Notes under the pieces: generated by a model
Databases searched by the model: none
Told to the model about the DNA's origin: nothing
Seen by the model: the letters and a program-made list of their open reading frames with translations, nothing else
Shown here: piece after piece, positions 23,045 through 31,336 of the stretch
Numbering within the stretch: position 1 is the first letter of the stretch
Layout of the letters: each line of letters begins with the position of its first letter
Assembly: GCA_046080125.1 (NCBI GenBank)
Contig: JBJTTJ010000037.1
Span: 1 to 31,476 of the forward strand
DNA from: Cuspidothrix sp046080125
Lineage (GTDB): Bacteria; Cyanobacteriota; Cyanobacteriia; Cyanobacteriales; Nostocaceae
Length of the DNA: 31,476 nt
Direction of reading: 5' to 3'
Translations under genes and position numbers: made by a program

Positions 23045-24409
23045 ATGTCAGAAATAAATCACAAAATTTCCTTGTTAGAATTGATTAAAATTTTAACTCA
23101 ACATCGTGATCATATCATTTTAAATTTGCAGAAATTAAAAGCAGATTACCACAGAACTGGTATTAAAAGAGTCCGAGGTGTGAGAGACACCAATGGTAAT
23201 TTGAGTAATCCTTGGTTAAAAACAGAAAATATTTATCCTAGTGATTTTGTGCAAATGGGTGTATTTACGATAAATCGGAATACCGCAACTATTAATATGT
23301 TGATTAAACGGAAAGTAAAGCTAGTCAAATCTGAAGATCAGACACCGATGATCGAAATAGCTGGGTTACTAACAAACGATTTAGATAACTTCAATAATTA
23401 TACCATTGTCAAAGATGCAAAACTTAATATTTCTAGGTTAAATATCAAAACGAGCAACAAAAAAGTCTTTGATTTATTGCATTCTCAAGGAGTAATCATA
23501 GCTGATAAATTTGATTTTCGAGTAGAGTACACAATTGAGTTAGAGAATTTGCCCTTAGTTCCTGCCAATATCAACTTTGCTAATCTAGACGGTTTATTTA
23601 ATCAATTAGCAGAAATCAAGGTTATTGCCAGTATTTTAGCTGCTTGTTTACGCCATCAATCCGATGTATTTATGAATCCGCAAATTGAGGAATTAAAACA
23701 GCATTATTTGTCAAAAAACCTCTATCTAAATTTTCCCACAACTCCAGAATATACAGATAGGATTGATACCCATATCAGTTATAAAATTGAATTTGGTAGT
23801 CATGATATTCTGAATTTAGGTAAATTATACTCTGCCAACCAATTTTTAGCCAGGAGATATGAAGTTTACGATCAAGAAACCGGGGAAATTTTCAGCAAAC
23901 CAACTTGGGACATAGTATTTAACCCCAATATTGCTGTCAGACAAAAAGCAATTTCCAAAAGAATGAAATTAACCCCAGTTGATGATTTAATGAAACCGAT
24001 TTTTGACGATTTTCTTGGCATTAAGATTAATGGCAAAGTTGGTGCAATGCTTAACCAAGTTGGTGGACATAGTTTACCGTTATTATTATATTCTCAACAG
24101 GCAGGTAAATCTGTAAATAAAGACGATTTAATCACAGCAATGACCACAGCTTACCAAAAATTAGCTGCTGATATGCAGGAAATTTATCAAACTAATATTT
24201 CTCCTATGGTATTTTACATTGGGACAACAGGACTTTTACCGAATAAAATAGCAGCGAAGGGGATAAATGCTGATGAGTTAGCAATTAAGTATCCTCGTTT
24301 GCAATTTTCAAGACATGAACAAGCAGGAACATTTTTTGAAGTTGGTAATACCATTATTAGCGTCTATCCTCAAGCTGAGTATTACAGCGAAAAGTTGCTA
24401 AGTAAATAA
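23045..24409 (+). CDS. Hypothetical protein, 454 residues, not recognised
   Basis: I do not recognise this protein. GAAGGGG lies about 9 bases before the ATG, so the start is good, and codon use is similar to neighbouring AT-rich genes. It has no signal peptide or membrane helix. The N-terminal third is basic (ILNLQKLKADYHRTGIKRVR) and mixed alpha/beta. The middle contains beta-rich segments (DFRVEYTIELENLPLVP, DTHISYKIEFGSHDI). Near residue 330 is a glycine-bearing segment GKVGAMLNQVGGHSLPLLLY, followed by helices and a C-terminal beta part with MVFYIGTTGLLPN. No catalytic motif stands out. It stands alone between dnaE-N (divergent) and the photolyase pair, with a gap of 128 bases downstream. 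Confidence 0.75.
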   Translation: MSEINHKISLLELIKILTQHRDHIILNLQKLKADYHRTGIKRVRGVRDTNGNLSNPWLKTENIYPSDFVQMGVFTINRNTATINMLIKRKVKLVKSEDQTPMIEIAGLLTNDLDNFNNYTIVKDAKLNISRLNIKTSNKKVFDLLHSQGVIIADKFDFRVEYTIELENLPLVPANINFANLDGLFNQLAEIKVIASILAACLRHQSDVFMNPQIEELKQHYLSKNLYLNFPTTPEYTDRIDTHISYKIEFGSHDILNLGKLYSANQFLARRYEVYDQETGEIFSKPTWDIVFNPNIAVRQKAISKRMKLTPVDDLMKPIFDDFLGIKINGKVGAMLNQVGGHSLPLLLYSQQAGKSVNKDDLITAMTTAYQKLAADMQEIYQTNISPMVFYIGTTGLLPNKIAAKGINADELAIKYPRLQFSRHEQAGTFFEVGNTIISVYPQAEYYSEKLLSK

Positions 24410-24537
24410 ACGAATAGACAGCGCACCCCGACAAGACTATACAAAGGCAGAGTAAGAAAAAAAGAGTTATTTGCATCTTATTGAGGATTGCTATAGTATG
24501 ATCAATATTGTGAAATTTTCATTCAAATCCTCAAAGT

Positions 24538-24792
24538 ATGAAACTACCTGACTTAGATAGGGAAACCATAGATAGGATCATCGAAATGGCTTGGGAAGAT
24601 AGAACACCATTTGATGTCATAGAAAAACAATTTGGACTTTTAGAAAAACAAGTAATTGCCCTCATGAGAAGGGAAATGAAATTATCTAGTTTTCAAATGT
24701 GGAGAGAAAGAGTTACTAAACGCAAAACTAAACATTTAGAAAAAAGAGAATTTATTGCCGGGAGATTTAAGTCCCAAAATCAAAAAACATAA
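24538..24792 (+). CDS. DUF2805 / TIGR03643 family small protein
   Basis: This is an 84-residue basic protein. The pattern LDRETIDRIIEMAWEDRTPF, FDVIEKQFGLLEKQVIALMR, then SFQMWRERVTKRKTKH matches the TIGR03643/DUF2805 family, which looks like a compact helix-turn-helix fold. The function is unknown. Members are often found next to the iron-sulfur photolyase-related gene, as here: the photolyase ATG comes 25 bases after this stop. A role as a partner or regulator of the photolyase is inferred from that linkage. The ATG at 24538 has no strong Shine-Dalgarno sequence. Confidence 0.85.
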   Translation: MKLPDLDRETIDRIIEMAWEDRTPFDVIEKQFGLLEKQVIALMRREMKLSSFQMWRERVTKRKTKHLEKREFIAGRFKSQNQKT

Positions 24793-24817
24793 ATTCACCG
24801 AAAATATAAAATTACCT

Positions 24818-26320
24818 ATGATTGGAATTTGGATATTAGGGGATCAACTTTCTTTACAACAATCAGCCTTAAAAAGTTGTCATCATCAGACAAATACACC
24901 TGTAATTTTCATTGAATCATTAAATCATATTAAAATTAGACCATATCATCGCCAAAAATTAGTGTTAATTTGGTCAGCAATGCGCCATTTTGCTGAAGAA
25001 TTAGCACAATTACAATATGTAGTTACATACAAAATAGCCACAGATTTTCAAACAGCGCTAAAAGAATGGATTAAAATTAATCAAATTACCGAATTGCGGG
25101 TAATGATACCAAATGATAAACCATTTACCCAAATAATTCAAAATTTACAATTACCTTGTGCAATTACCTTAATTCCTAATAATCAATTTTTATGGAGTAC
25201 CACAGAATTTACTAATTGGGCTAAAAGTCGTAAACGTCTGTTAATGGAGGATTTTTATCGAGAAGGAAGACGACGTTTTCAAATTTTAATGGAAGATAAA
25301 CAACCAATTGGAGGAAAGTGGAATTTAGATAAAGAAAATCGTCAACCACCTAAAGGAAAATTACATCCACCTCCAGCTAATTGGTTTACACCAGATGCAA
25401 TTACTATTGATGTGATAGAGAAAGTTAACTCACTTTCTCATTTAACTTATGGAGAAATAGAACCTTTTTATTGGGGAGTAAATCGTCAACAAGCGCTTCA
25501 GGTATTAAAGTCATTTATTCAGCATCGTTTACCAGATTTTGGTACTTATCAAGATGCAATGATTACTGGAGAACAAACGATGTGGCACGCATTAATTTCT
25601 CCTTATTTGAATATTGGTTTACTCCAACCTTTGGAAGTAATTCAAGCTGCTGAAATTGCATATAAACAACAGCAATTACCTTTAAATAGTGTAGAAGGTT
25701 TTATTCGTCAAGTATTAGGTTGGAGAGAATATATGTATGGTATTTATCATTTTGTAGATACAGAATATGCAGAAAAAAATTGGTTTGCACATACGCAACC
25801 ATTACCGGAATTTTTCTGGAATGGTGAAACCAAAATGAATTGTTTGCACCAGATTATGATACAGATAAAAAGTATAGGTTATGCCCATCATATCCAACGA
25901 TTAATGGTATTGAGTAACTTTGCTTTAATTGCGGGAATTTCTCCCCAAGCTGTGGAAAATTGGTTTCATGCGGTATTTATTGATGGTTATGATTGGGTGA
26001 TGCAAACTAATGTTATTGGTATGGGTTTATTTGCAGATGGAGGCATATTGGCATCTAAACCTTATGCTGCTTCTGCTAACTATATTAATAAGATGAGTGA
26101 TTATTGTAAAGGTTGTGTTTACAGTCACAAGGGAAGGATAGGTGAAAATGCCTGTCCGTTCAACTTCTTTTATTGGGATTTTTTAGCTAGACATAAGGAA
26201 AAGTTACAAACTCAAGGACGAATGAGTTTAATGTTAAAACATCTGGACAAAATCTCTTCAGAGGAATTGCAGTCTATTCATGAACAAGCTGAAAAATGGT
26301 GGAATTTGCATCAGAATTAA
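24818..26320 (+). CDS. Iron-sulfur cryptochrome/photolyase-related protein (FeS-BCP)
   Basis: This 500-residue protein belongs to the bacterial photolyase-like group with a [4Fe-4S] cluster (FeS-BCP, like Agrobacterium PhrB), which repairs (6-4) photoproducts in light or senses light. The start is ATG at 24818 (MIGIWILGDQLS), giving the typical family N-terminus; a longer frame to TTG at 24755 overlaps the previous gene and is unlikely. Four cysteines are placed as in the family: C342, C430, C433 and C446, in MNCLHQIM, YCKGCVYS and NACPFNFF. Their spacing equals that of PhrB (350, 438, 441, 454), shifted by 8. The FAD region includes EGFIRQVLGWREYMYGIYHF and WFHAVFIDGYDWVMQTNVIG. It is in a likely operon with the DUF2805 gene. 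Confidence 0.93.
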   Translation: MIGIWILGDQLSLQQSALKSCHHQTNTPVIFIESLNHIKIRPYHRQKLVLIWSAMRHFAEELAQLQYVVTYKIATDFQTALKEWIKINQITELRVMIPNDKPFTQIIQNLQLPCAITLIPNNQFLWSTTEFTNWAKSRKRLLMEDFYREGRRRFQILMEDKQPIGGKWNLDKENRQPPKGKLHPPPANWFTPDAITIDVIEKVNSLSHLTYGEIEPFYWGVNRQQALQVLKSFIQHRLPDFGTYQDAMITGEQTMWHALISPYLNIGLLQPLEVIQAAEIAYKQQQLPLNSVEGFIRQVLGWREYMYGIYHFVDTEYAEKNWFAHTQPLPEFFWNGETKMNCLHQIMIQIKSIGYAHHIQRLMVLSNFALIAGISPQAVENWFHAVFIDGYDWVMQTNVIGMGLFADGGILASKPYAASANYINKMSDYCKGCVYSHKGRIGENACPFNFFYWDFLARHKEKLQTQGRMSLMLKHLDKISSEELQSIHEQAEKWWNLHQN

Positions 26321-26916
26321 TGAGTTTTTTATAGTGAATTTAGACAGTGCTTGAAAAGAAGAGTAGTTTGTCGTAATATTTACTACCCTTAAAAAATATT
26401 TGATAAGTACCCAGGCAAAATTAATTGCACATAGTTATTGAAGAAAAAATCTCTGTAAACCTTACCTGTTAGCTATTCCCTCTCCTAACTATGAGATTTA
26501 TTTTTGACCTTTAAAACATCCTCTTAGATAAATTAGTATTTTTACTTTTGATATAGTGCTAAAGGATAAGAGTTGGGTTTTGACAAGATCAGTGCAATCA
26601 TATACACGTATAGGTTTAGCAGTGCTAAATCCCCACTGAGTCATTTATATTTATTTAGAGATAGTTCTTCCTTGTCAGATTTATTATATCAAAAGCAAAA
26701 TCCTTTGTCAACCCCCAATACTCTCTTTTTGGGCTTTTTTTGTAAAAGTAATTTATTTTGCCATTCTAGGATTTTCACAAAATCGGGGATCTCCTCTTAA
26801 TAATGAATTTAAGGCAAAGAAGGGGTCATTCAATGCTAACCTAAAAAATGATATTGCTTGATCACAGGTCTGTAAAGACCAACTCTCAAAAATAGCTTCC
26901 ATCAATTAGGCGCAGC
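26321..26916. other. Intergenic region upstream of atpD
   Basis: A gap of 596 bases should hold the 3' end of the photolyase transcript and the promoter and long leader of atpD-atpC. A weak promoter candidate is TTGACA (26580-26585) with TATACA (26601-26606) at 15-base spacing. A weak terminator-like hairpin lies at 26714-26740. A small hairpin GGTCT-gtaa-AGACC (26867-26880) sits 36 bases before the atpD start. A TCGGGGATCT word occurs at 26783-26792. I see no believable gene. Confidence 0.6.
26714..26740 (+). terminator. Weak terminator-like hairpin with T-tract
   Basis: CCCAA (26714-26718) can pair with TTGGG (26729-26733), followed by CTTTTTTT. The stem is only five pairs with a 10-base loop, so it may be a terminator for the photolyase operon, an attenuator in the atpD leader, or nothing. 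Confidence 0.3.
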
Positions 26917-28365
26917 ATGGTCACCACCGTAGAAAAAACAAACATAGGTTACATTACCCAAGTCATTGGCCCCGTTGTAGACGTTAAGTTTCCTGGCGGT
27001 AAATTACCCCAAATCTACAACGCCCTGACCATCAAAGGTATTAATGAAGCTGGGCAAACTCTCAGCTTGACTGTTGAGGTACAGCAATTGCTAGGCGACA
27101 ACCAAGTTCGGGCGGTTGCGATGAGTACAACTGATGGTTTAGTTCGTGGTTTAGAAGTTGTTGATACTGGCGCACCTATTAACGTACCTGTTGGTAAAGC
27201 CACTTTAGGTAGGATTTTCAACGTTTTAGGCCAACCCGTAGACAATCAAGGTCCTGTAAATAACACAGAGACTTTGCCTATTCACCGTGACGCTCCCCAA
27301 CTCACAGACTTGGAAACCAAGCCTTCTGTGTTTGAAACTGGGATTAAAGTTGTGGACTTGTTAACTCCCTATCGTCGTGGTGGCAAGATTGGTTTATTCG
27401 GCGGTGCGGGTGTTGGTAAAACCGTAATTATGATGGAATTGATCAACAACATCGCTACCCAACACGGTGGTGTGTCTGTATTTGCGGGTGTGGGTGAACG
27501 CACACGGGAAGGTAATGACCTCTACAACGAAATGATTGAATCTGGGGTAATCAACAAAGATAACCTCAACGAATCGAAAATTGCTCTAGTTTATGGTCAA
27601 ATGAACGAACCACCCGGAGCTAGAATGCGGGTTGGTTTGTCTGGTTTGACAATGGCTGAATACTTCCGTGATGTGAACAAGCAAGACGTACTGTTGTTTG
27701 TTGACAACATTTTCCGGTTCGTACAAGCTGGATCTGAAGTATCTGCGTTGTTGGGACGGATGCCTTCTGCGGTAGGATATCAACCTACCTTGGGTACAGA
27801 CGTAGGTGCTTTACAAGAACGGATTACTTCTACCACTGAAGGTTCGATTACTTCTATTCAAGCTGTATATGTACCTGCGGATGACTTGACCGATCCTGCA
27901 CCTGCAACCACCTTCGCTCACTTAGACGGTACAACAGTATTGTCCCGTGGTTTGGCTGCTAAAGGTATCTATCCTGCGGTTGATCCTTTGGGTTCTACCT
28001 CCACCATGTTACAACCAAACATCGTTGGTGATGAACACTACAACACTGCCCGTGCTGTACAATCAACCCTACAACGGTACAAAGAATTGCAAGATATCAT
28101 TGCAATTTTAGGTTTAGATGAATTGTCTGAAGATGACCGTTTGACGGTAGCACGAGCTCGGAAGATAGAACGGTTCTTGTCTCAACCCTTCTTCGTGGCT
28201 GAAGTATTTACTGGTTCTCCGGGTAAGTATGTGAAATTGGAGGACACCATCAAAGGATTCCAAAAAATTCTTGCTGGTGAGTTGGATGCTTTACCAGAAC
28301 AAGCTTTCTATTTGGTGGGCGATATCAACGAAGCGATCGCTAAAGCTGAAAAGTTGAAAGGTTAG
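26917..28365 (+). CDS. atpD: ATP synthase F1 beta subunit
   Basis: This 482-residue catalytic subunit of the F1 head is called atpB in the chloroplast and cyanobacterial convention. It binds ADP and phosphate and makes ATP as the gamma shaft turns. The P-loop GGAGVGKTVIMMEL is at residues 162-175, with GERTREGNDLYNEM (catalytic Glu in GER), ALVYGQMNEPPGARMRV, LLFVDNIFRFVQAGSEVSAL and ALLGRMPSAVGYQPTL all present. Length is normal. The ATG is at 26917 with a weak AGG about 10 bases upstream. It is followed by the epsilon gene across a 94-base heptamer-repeat spacer. A separate beta-epsilon operon, away from the other ATP synthase genes, is the usual cyanobacterial arrangement. Confidence 0.98.
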   Translation: MVTTVEKTNIGYITQVIGPVVDVKFPGGKLPQIYNALTIKGINEAGQTLSLTVEVQQLLGDNQVRAVAMSTTDGLVRGLEVVDTGAPINVPVGKATLGRIFNVLGQPVDNQGPVNNTETLPIHRDAPQLTDLETKPSVFETGIKVVDLLTPYRRGGKIGLFGGAGVGKTVIMMELINNIATQHGGVSVFAGVGERTREGNDLYNEMIESGVINKDNLNESKIALVYGQMNEPPGARMRVGLSGLTMAEYFRDVNKQDVLLFVDNIFRFVQAGSEVSALLGRMPSAVGYQPTLGTDVGALQERITSTTEGSITSIQAVYVPADDLTDPAPATTFAHLDGTTVLSRGLAAKGIYPAVDPLGSTSTMLQPNIVGDEHYNTARAVQSTLQRYKELQDIIAILGLDELSEDDRLTVARARKIERFLSQPFFVAEVFTGSPGKYVKLEDTIKGFQKILAGELDALPEQAFYLVGDINEAIAKAEKLKG

Positions 28366-28464
28366 TCATTGGTCATTGGTCAGTAGTCAGTGGTTTTTTG
28401 CAACTGACAACTGACAAGCAATAACTGACAACTGACAACTCACAAAGGACAACTGACAAATGAC
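28365..28464. repeat. Heptanucleotide repeat hairpin between atpD and atpC
   Basis: Four heptamers (GTCATTG, GTCATTG, GTCAGTA, GTCAGTG; 28365-28392) are followed by a T-run and then by nine heptamer slots of the complementary type (28402-28464): AACTGAC x2, AAGCAAT, AACTGAC x2, AACTCAC, AAAGGAC, AACTGAC, AAATGAC. The two halves can form a long imperfect hairpin. The slot AAAGGAC supplies the atpC Shine-Dalgarno sequence, and the last slot contains its ATG (28460). Confidence 0.8.
28444..28449 (+). promoter_or_regulatory. atpC ribosome binding site formed by a repeat unit
   Basis: AAAGGA lies 10 bases before the atpC ATG and is a variant of the surrounding AACTGAC heptamers, in the same register. 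The translation signal therefore lies inside the tandem repeat. Confidence 0.6.
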
Positions 28465-28873
28465 ATTAACCGTTCGTGTAATTTCCCCAGATAAAACCGT
28501 TTGGGATGCCCAAGCTGACGAAGTGATTCTCCCCAGTGCCACTGGTCAGTTAGGTGTTCTCAGTGGACACGCTCCCATGTTGACAGCATTAGCTATAGGT
28601 GTAATGCGTGTTCGTGCGAGTAAAAATGCTAGTTGGCAAGCGATCGCTCTTTCAGGCGGTTTTGCAGAAGTTGATCAAGATGAGGTAACAATTCTCGTCA
28701 ATAGTGCTGAACGTGGCGACAAAATTAACCTAGAAGAAGCCCGCACTGCTTTTAACGCCGCACAGTCTGGCTTAAATCAAGTTGACGCGAATGACCGGAA
28801 AGCACAATTACAAGCAGAACAGGCATTTAAACGTGCCCGCGCTCGTTTTCAAGCTGCCGGCGGTTTGGTGTAA
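28460..28873 (+). CDS. atpC: ATP synthase F1 epsilon subunit
   Basis: This 137-residue epsilon subunit (atpE in the chloroplast convention) is part of the rotor stalk and inhibits ATP hydrolysis. The N-terminal beta-sandwich shows LTVRVISPDKTVWDAQADEV, then ILPSATGQLGVLSGHAPMLT and AIALSGGFAEVDQDEVTILV, all conserved. The C-terminal two-helix part (LEEARTAFNAAQSGL, AQLQAEQAFKRARARFQAAG) is complete, so the inhibitory helices are present. Co-transcribed with atpD. Its ribosome binding site and start lie in a heptamer repeat, and a strong terminator follows. Confidence 0.97.
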   Translation: MTLTVRVISPDKTVWDAQADEVILPSATGQLGVLSGHAPMLTALAIGVMRVRASKNASWQAIALSGGFAEVDQDEVTILVNSAERGDKINLEEARTAFNAAQSGLNQVDANDRKAQLQAEQAFKRARARFQAAGGLV

Positions 28874-29177
28874 AGTTTGAATTATTTAATAATTTGATTT
28901 TGCATGGTGGTTTTTCCATCATGCAAATTTTTATAGCGGTTCTCAGTTGAGTAAAATACAAAAACCCCAACCCCTCCCCGCAAGCGAAGCAGGGACTTAT
29001 GATGTATCTCACCCAAGTGCATAGTTCTATATATAGGACTCCTAAAAAGTAATCAATGTATTGTAATATTTTTTAATAAATCTTAATTAATCAAAAATTA
29101 CATTAAGTTTAAGAAAAATCCCTACCCGCAGATGAAATGATAAATTGGACAAATTAGTTGCCCAAAAAGGCAAATAT
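28874..29177. other. Intergenic region between atpC and the SPFH protein gene
   Basis: The first part holds a strong intrinsic terminator (28899-28932). The middle has an AACCCCAACCCCTCCCCGC-type sequence (about 28964-28982) of the kind seen as interspersed repeats in cyanobacteria. The right third is very AT-rich and should carry the promoter of the SPFH gene. No gene is seen. Confidence 0.65.
28899..28932 (+). terminator. Intrinsic terminator of the atpD-atpC operon
   Basis: TTTGCATGGTGG (28899-28910) pairs with CCATCATGCAAA (28916-28927) over 12 bases with one G-T wobble, with a five-T loop, and runs straight into TTTTTAT. It lies 25 bases after the atpC stop. Confidence 0.85.
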
Positions 29178-31253
29178 ATGAAAAGCATTCGGTTTTCCCT
29201 CGGTAAAAGTAAACACAATAAACTATTCCGCTTGGCTGCATCTGCAATTGCGGCCTTAACCTTAACAGGTGGTATTAATACAGCCAATACGACCCTAACA
29301 AAAACACTAGCAGCAAAAGAATTAACTTCTGTATCAATTCCCCCCAGTCCGTACCAACCAGTCCTTACTCAGTCTGTAAGTCGGCCAATTCCGTATCAAA
29401 CAATGGGGATTGAACCTTTAATTATTATTCCTACCATCCTTATTGGTGGTTGTTTCTTTTTTGGTGGGTTAGTAGTTATCGGTGAACGAGAAGTTGGCAT
29501 AGTTGTCAAAAAATTCACCCTATCTGGAAAAGGACTACCCGCAGGTAGATTAATTGCCCTTAATAGTGAAGCGGGTTTACAAGCTGATACCCTAGCTCCT
29601 GGTTGGCATTGGGGTTATTGGCCTTGGCAATATGCAGTTAAAAAAGAATCAGTTGTAGTTGTTCCCCAGGGTCAAATTGCTTTAATTGTTGCTGCGGATG
29701 GTGCTTCTAACCCACCAGAAAGGATTTTAGGCAAAATTGTTGAATGTGATAATTTCCAAGATGGGCGGAAATTCTTAACTCGTGGTGGGGAAAAAGGCCG
29801 ACAAATGAGTTTCCTGACTGCTGGTACTTACCGTATCAATACTGCATTGTTTAAAGTTATTACATCTACCAATGCTAGTAGTCACGGTATGCGGCCAGAA
29901 CAATTGTATATCTATGAAATAGAACCAGAAAAGGTGGGAATTGTCACCACTTTAGATGGTTTACCAATTGCCCCAGGTGAAATTGCTGGACGAGTCATTG
30001 TTGGTCATAATAATTTCCAGAATGGTCAAAAATTCATTGATGCTGGGGGACAGCGAGGTTTACAAGAACAGGTATTGTTATCGGGGTCTTGGAATCTTAA
30101 CCCTTGGTTTGTCAATATTGAACAAGTACCCATGACCCAAATTCCCATCGGTTATGTGGGTGTGGTCATTTCTTTTGTAGGGGAAGACCAGGAAGATGTG
30201 AGCGGAGCATCCTTCACTCATGGTAATTTGGTAAATCAAGGAAACAAAGGAGTTTGGGTAGAACCATTATATCCTGGTAAACACCCACTCAACACTAAGG
30301 TAATGAAAGTTGAGTTAGTGCCCACAACTAACATTGTCCTAAATTTTACTGATAGAATTAGTGGACAACACGGTTATGATGCAAATTTAAGGGCTTTAAA
30401 ACTTCTGTCATTTGACGGTTTCAGCTTTGATTTAGAGGTATTCCAAATTATTCACATTGGTGCTTCAGATGCACCAAAAGTAATTTCCCGGTTGGGTTCA
30501 ATGCAAAATGTTATTGACCAAGTTTTACGACCAATTGTGGGTAATTATTTCCGTAACTCTGCTCAAGAATACACGATTTTAGATTTTTTGATTGCCCGAA
30601 GTGAGCGGCAAGTGGAAGCATCTGAGTATGTTAAAACTGCATTGCGGGCTTATGATGTACAGGCTGTAGATTCTTTAATTGGTTTAATTACGCCTCCGGA
30701 TGAATTGATGCATACGTTGACAGAACGTAAAATTGCGGAAGAACAACGAAAAACCTATGAAGTGCAGCAAATGGCAGAAAATCAGCGTCAAATGTTGGTG
30801 AGAGAGACTGCTTTAGCTGATATTCAGGAGGAAATGGTAAAAGCAGAACAGAATGTACAGATAGCGGAATTAAAATCTCAAGCTGCCATTAAAGAAGCCA
30901 ATGGGGAAGCTGAAGCTACTAAGCTTAGAGATTTAGCTGAAGCTGAAGGTATTTTGGCCACAGGTAATGCAAGAGCGGAAACATATAGTACAGGTGCGAA
31001 AGCTTTGGGTTTACAAGGTTACACAGCGATGCAGTTAATGCAAATTGTGGGCGATCGCAACGTCCGCATTATTCCTGATATCATTGTTGGTGGTAATAAT
31101 GGCAGCAATAATGGTTTAGCAGATGGTTTGTTGTCTATGATTCTTTTGAATCAAACTAATAGCAAAACCCATCTAGAATCGAAAATCCCCACACCCCCAC
31201 CTCTTCCTAATCCTGTAATTGCTAAAGCTGAATCTCCTAATTATAACAGTTAA
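29178..31253 (+). CDS. SPFH/flotillin-like membrane protein with tandem N-terminal modules
   Basis: This is a 691-residue protein. ATG at 29178 is chosen because AAAGG lies 7 bases upstream; an in-frame TTG at 29145 has none. A hydrophobic segment lies near residues 18-32 and a strong membrane helix at about 77-100 (PLIIIPTILIGGCFFFGGLV). Between about 100 and 390 a module is repeated four times, each with 'VGIV' or an equivalent strand and a later 'G..G.Q...L.PG.....N' strand; examples are REVGIVVKKF, GQIALIVAADG, EKVGIVTTLDG and YVGVVISFVGE. The SPFH (band 7) domain follows at about 390-520 (SFDGFSFDLEVFQIIHIG). A long Glu/Ala-rich coiled coil at about 525-610 (QAAIKEANGEAEATKLRDLA) and a glycine/asparagine-rich tail complete it. 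SPFH proteins form large membrane-associated assemblies; the role here is not known. Confidence 0.85.
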   Translation: MKSIRFSLGKSKHNKLFRLAASAIAALTLTGGINTANTTLTKTLAAKELTSVSIPPSPYQPVLTQSVSRPIPYQTMGIEPLIIIPTILIGGCFFFGGLVVIGEREVGIVVKKFTLSGKGLPAGRLIALNSEAGLQADTLAPGWHWGYWPWQYAVKKESVVVVPQGQIALIVAADGASNPPERILGKIVECDNFQDGRKFLTRGGEKGRQMSFLTAGTYRINTALFKVITSTNASSHGMRPEQLYIYEIEPEKVGIVTTLDGLPIAPGEIAGRVIVGHNNFQNGQKFIDAGGQRGLQEQVLLSGSWNLNPWFVNIEQVPMTQIPIGYVGVVISFVGEDQEDVSGASFTHGNLVNQGNKGVWVEPLYPGKHPLNTKVMKVELVPTTNIVLNFTDRISGQHGYDANLRALKLLSFDGFSFDLEVFQIIHIGASDAPKVISRLGSMQNVIDQVLRPIVGNYFRNSAQEYTILDFLIARSERQVEASEYVKTALRAYDVQAVDSLIGLITPPDELMHTLTERKIAEEQRKTYEVQQMAENQRQMLVRETALADIQEEMVKAEQNVQIAELKSQAAIKEANGEAEATKLRDLAEAEGILATGNARAETYSTGAKALGLQGYTAMQLMQIVGDRNVRIIPDIIVGGNNGSNNGLADGLLSMILLNQTNSKTHLESKIPTPPPLPNPVIAKAESPNYNS

Positions 31254-31261
31254 GATTCAGA

Positions 31262-31290
31262 ATCCCCGACTTCTTTGGGAAGTTGGGGAT
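31262..31290. terminator. Long hairpin after the SPFH gene (ATCCCCGACTTC type)
   Basis: ATCCCCGACTTC (31262-31273) pairs with GAAGTTGGGGAT (31279-31290), twelve pairs including one G-T wobble, with a 5-base loop. It begins 8 bases after the SPFH stop. No T-run follows. It is either a terminator or an interspersed repeat; single half-sites TCGGGGATCT occur at 13971, 22966 and 26783. Confidence 0.55.
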
Positions 31291-31336
31291 ATTGAGAGTA
31301 GTGATAAAATTAAGATTAAATTCTGGGGCCAAATAA

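Noticed and set aside
24755..24817. Photolyase start at TTG 24755, overlapping the DUF2805 gene
   Set aside because: The family N-terminus begins at the ATG at 24818; the extra residues are an antisense-like lysine-rich stretch.
26573..26800. 75-codon open frame upstream of atpD
   Set aside because: Starts with TTG without a ribosome binding site, is serine/phenylalanine-rich with no motif, and spans a possible hairpin and a repeat word.
28365..28464. CRISPR-like direct repeats
   Set aside because: Units are seven bases with no unique spacers; they are short tandem repeats, not a CRISPR array.
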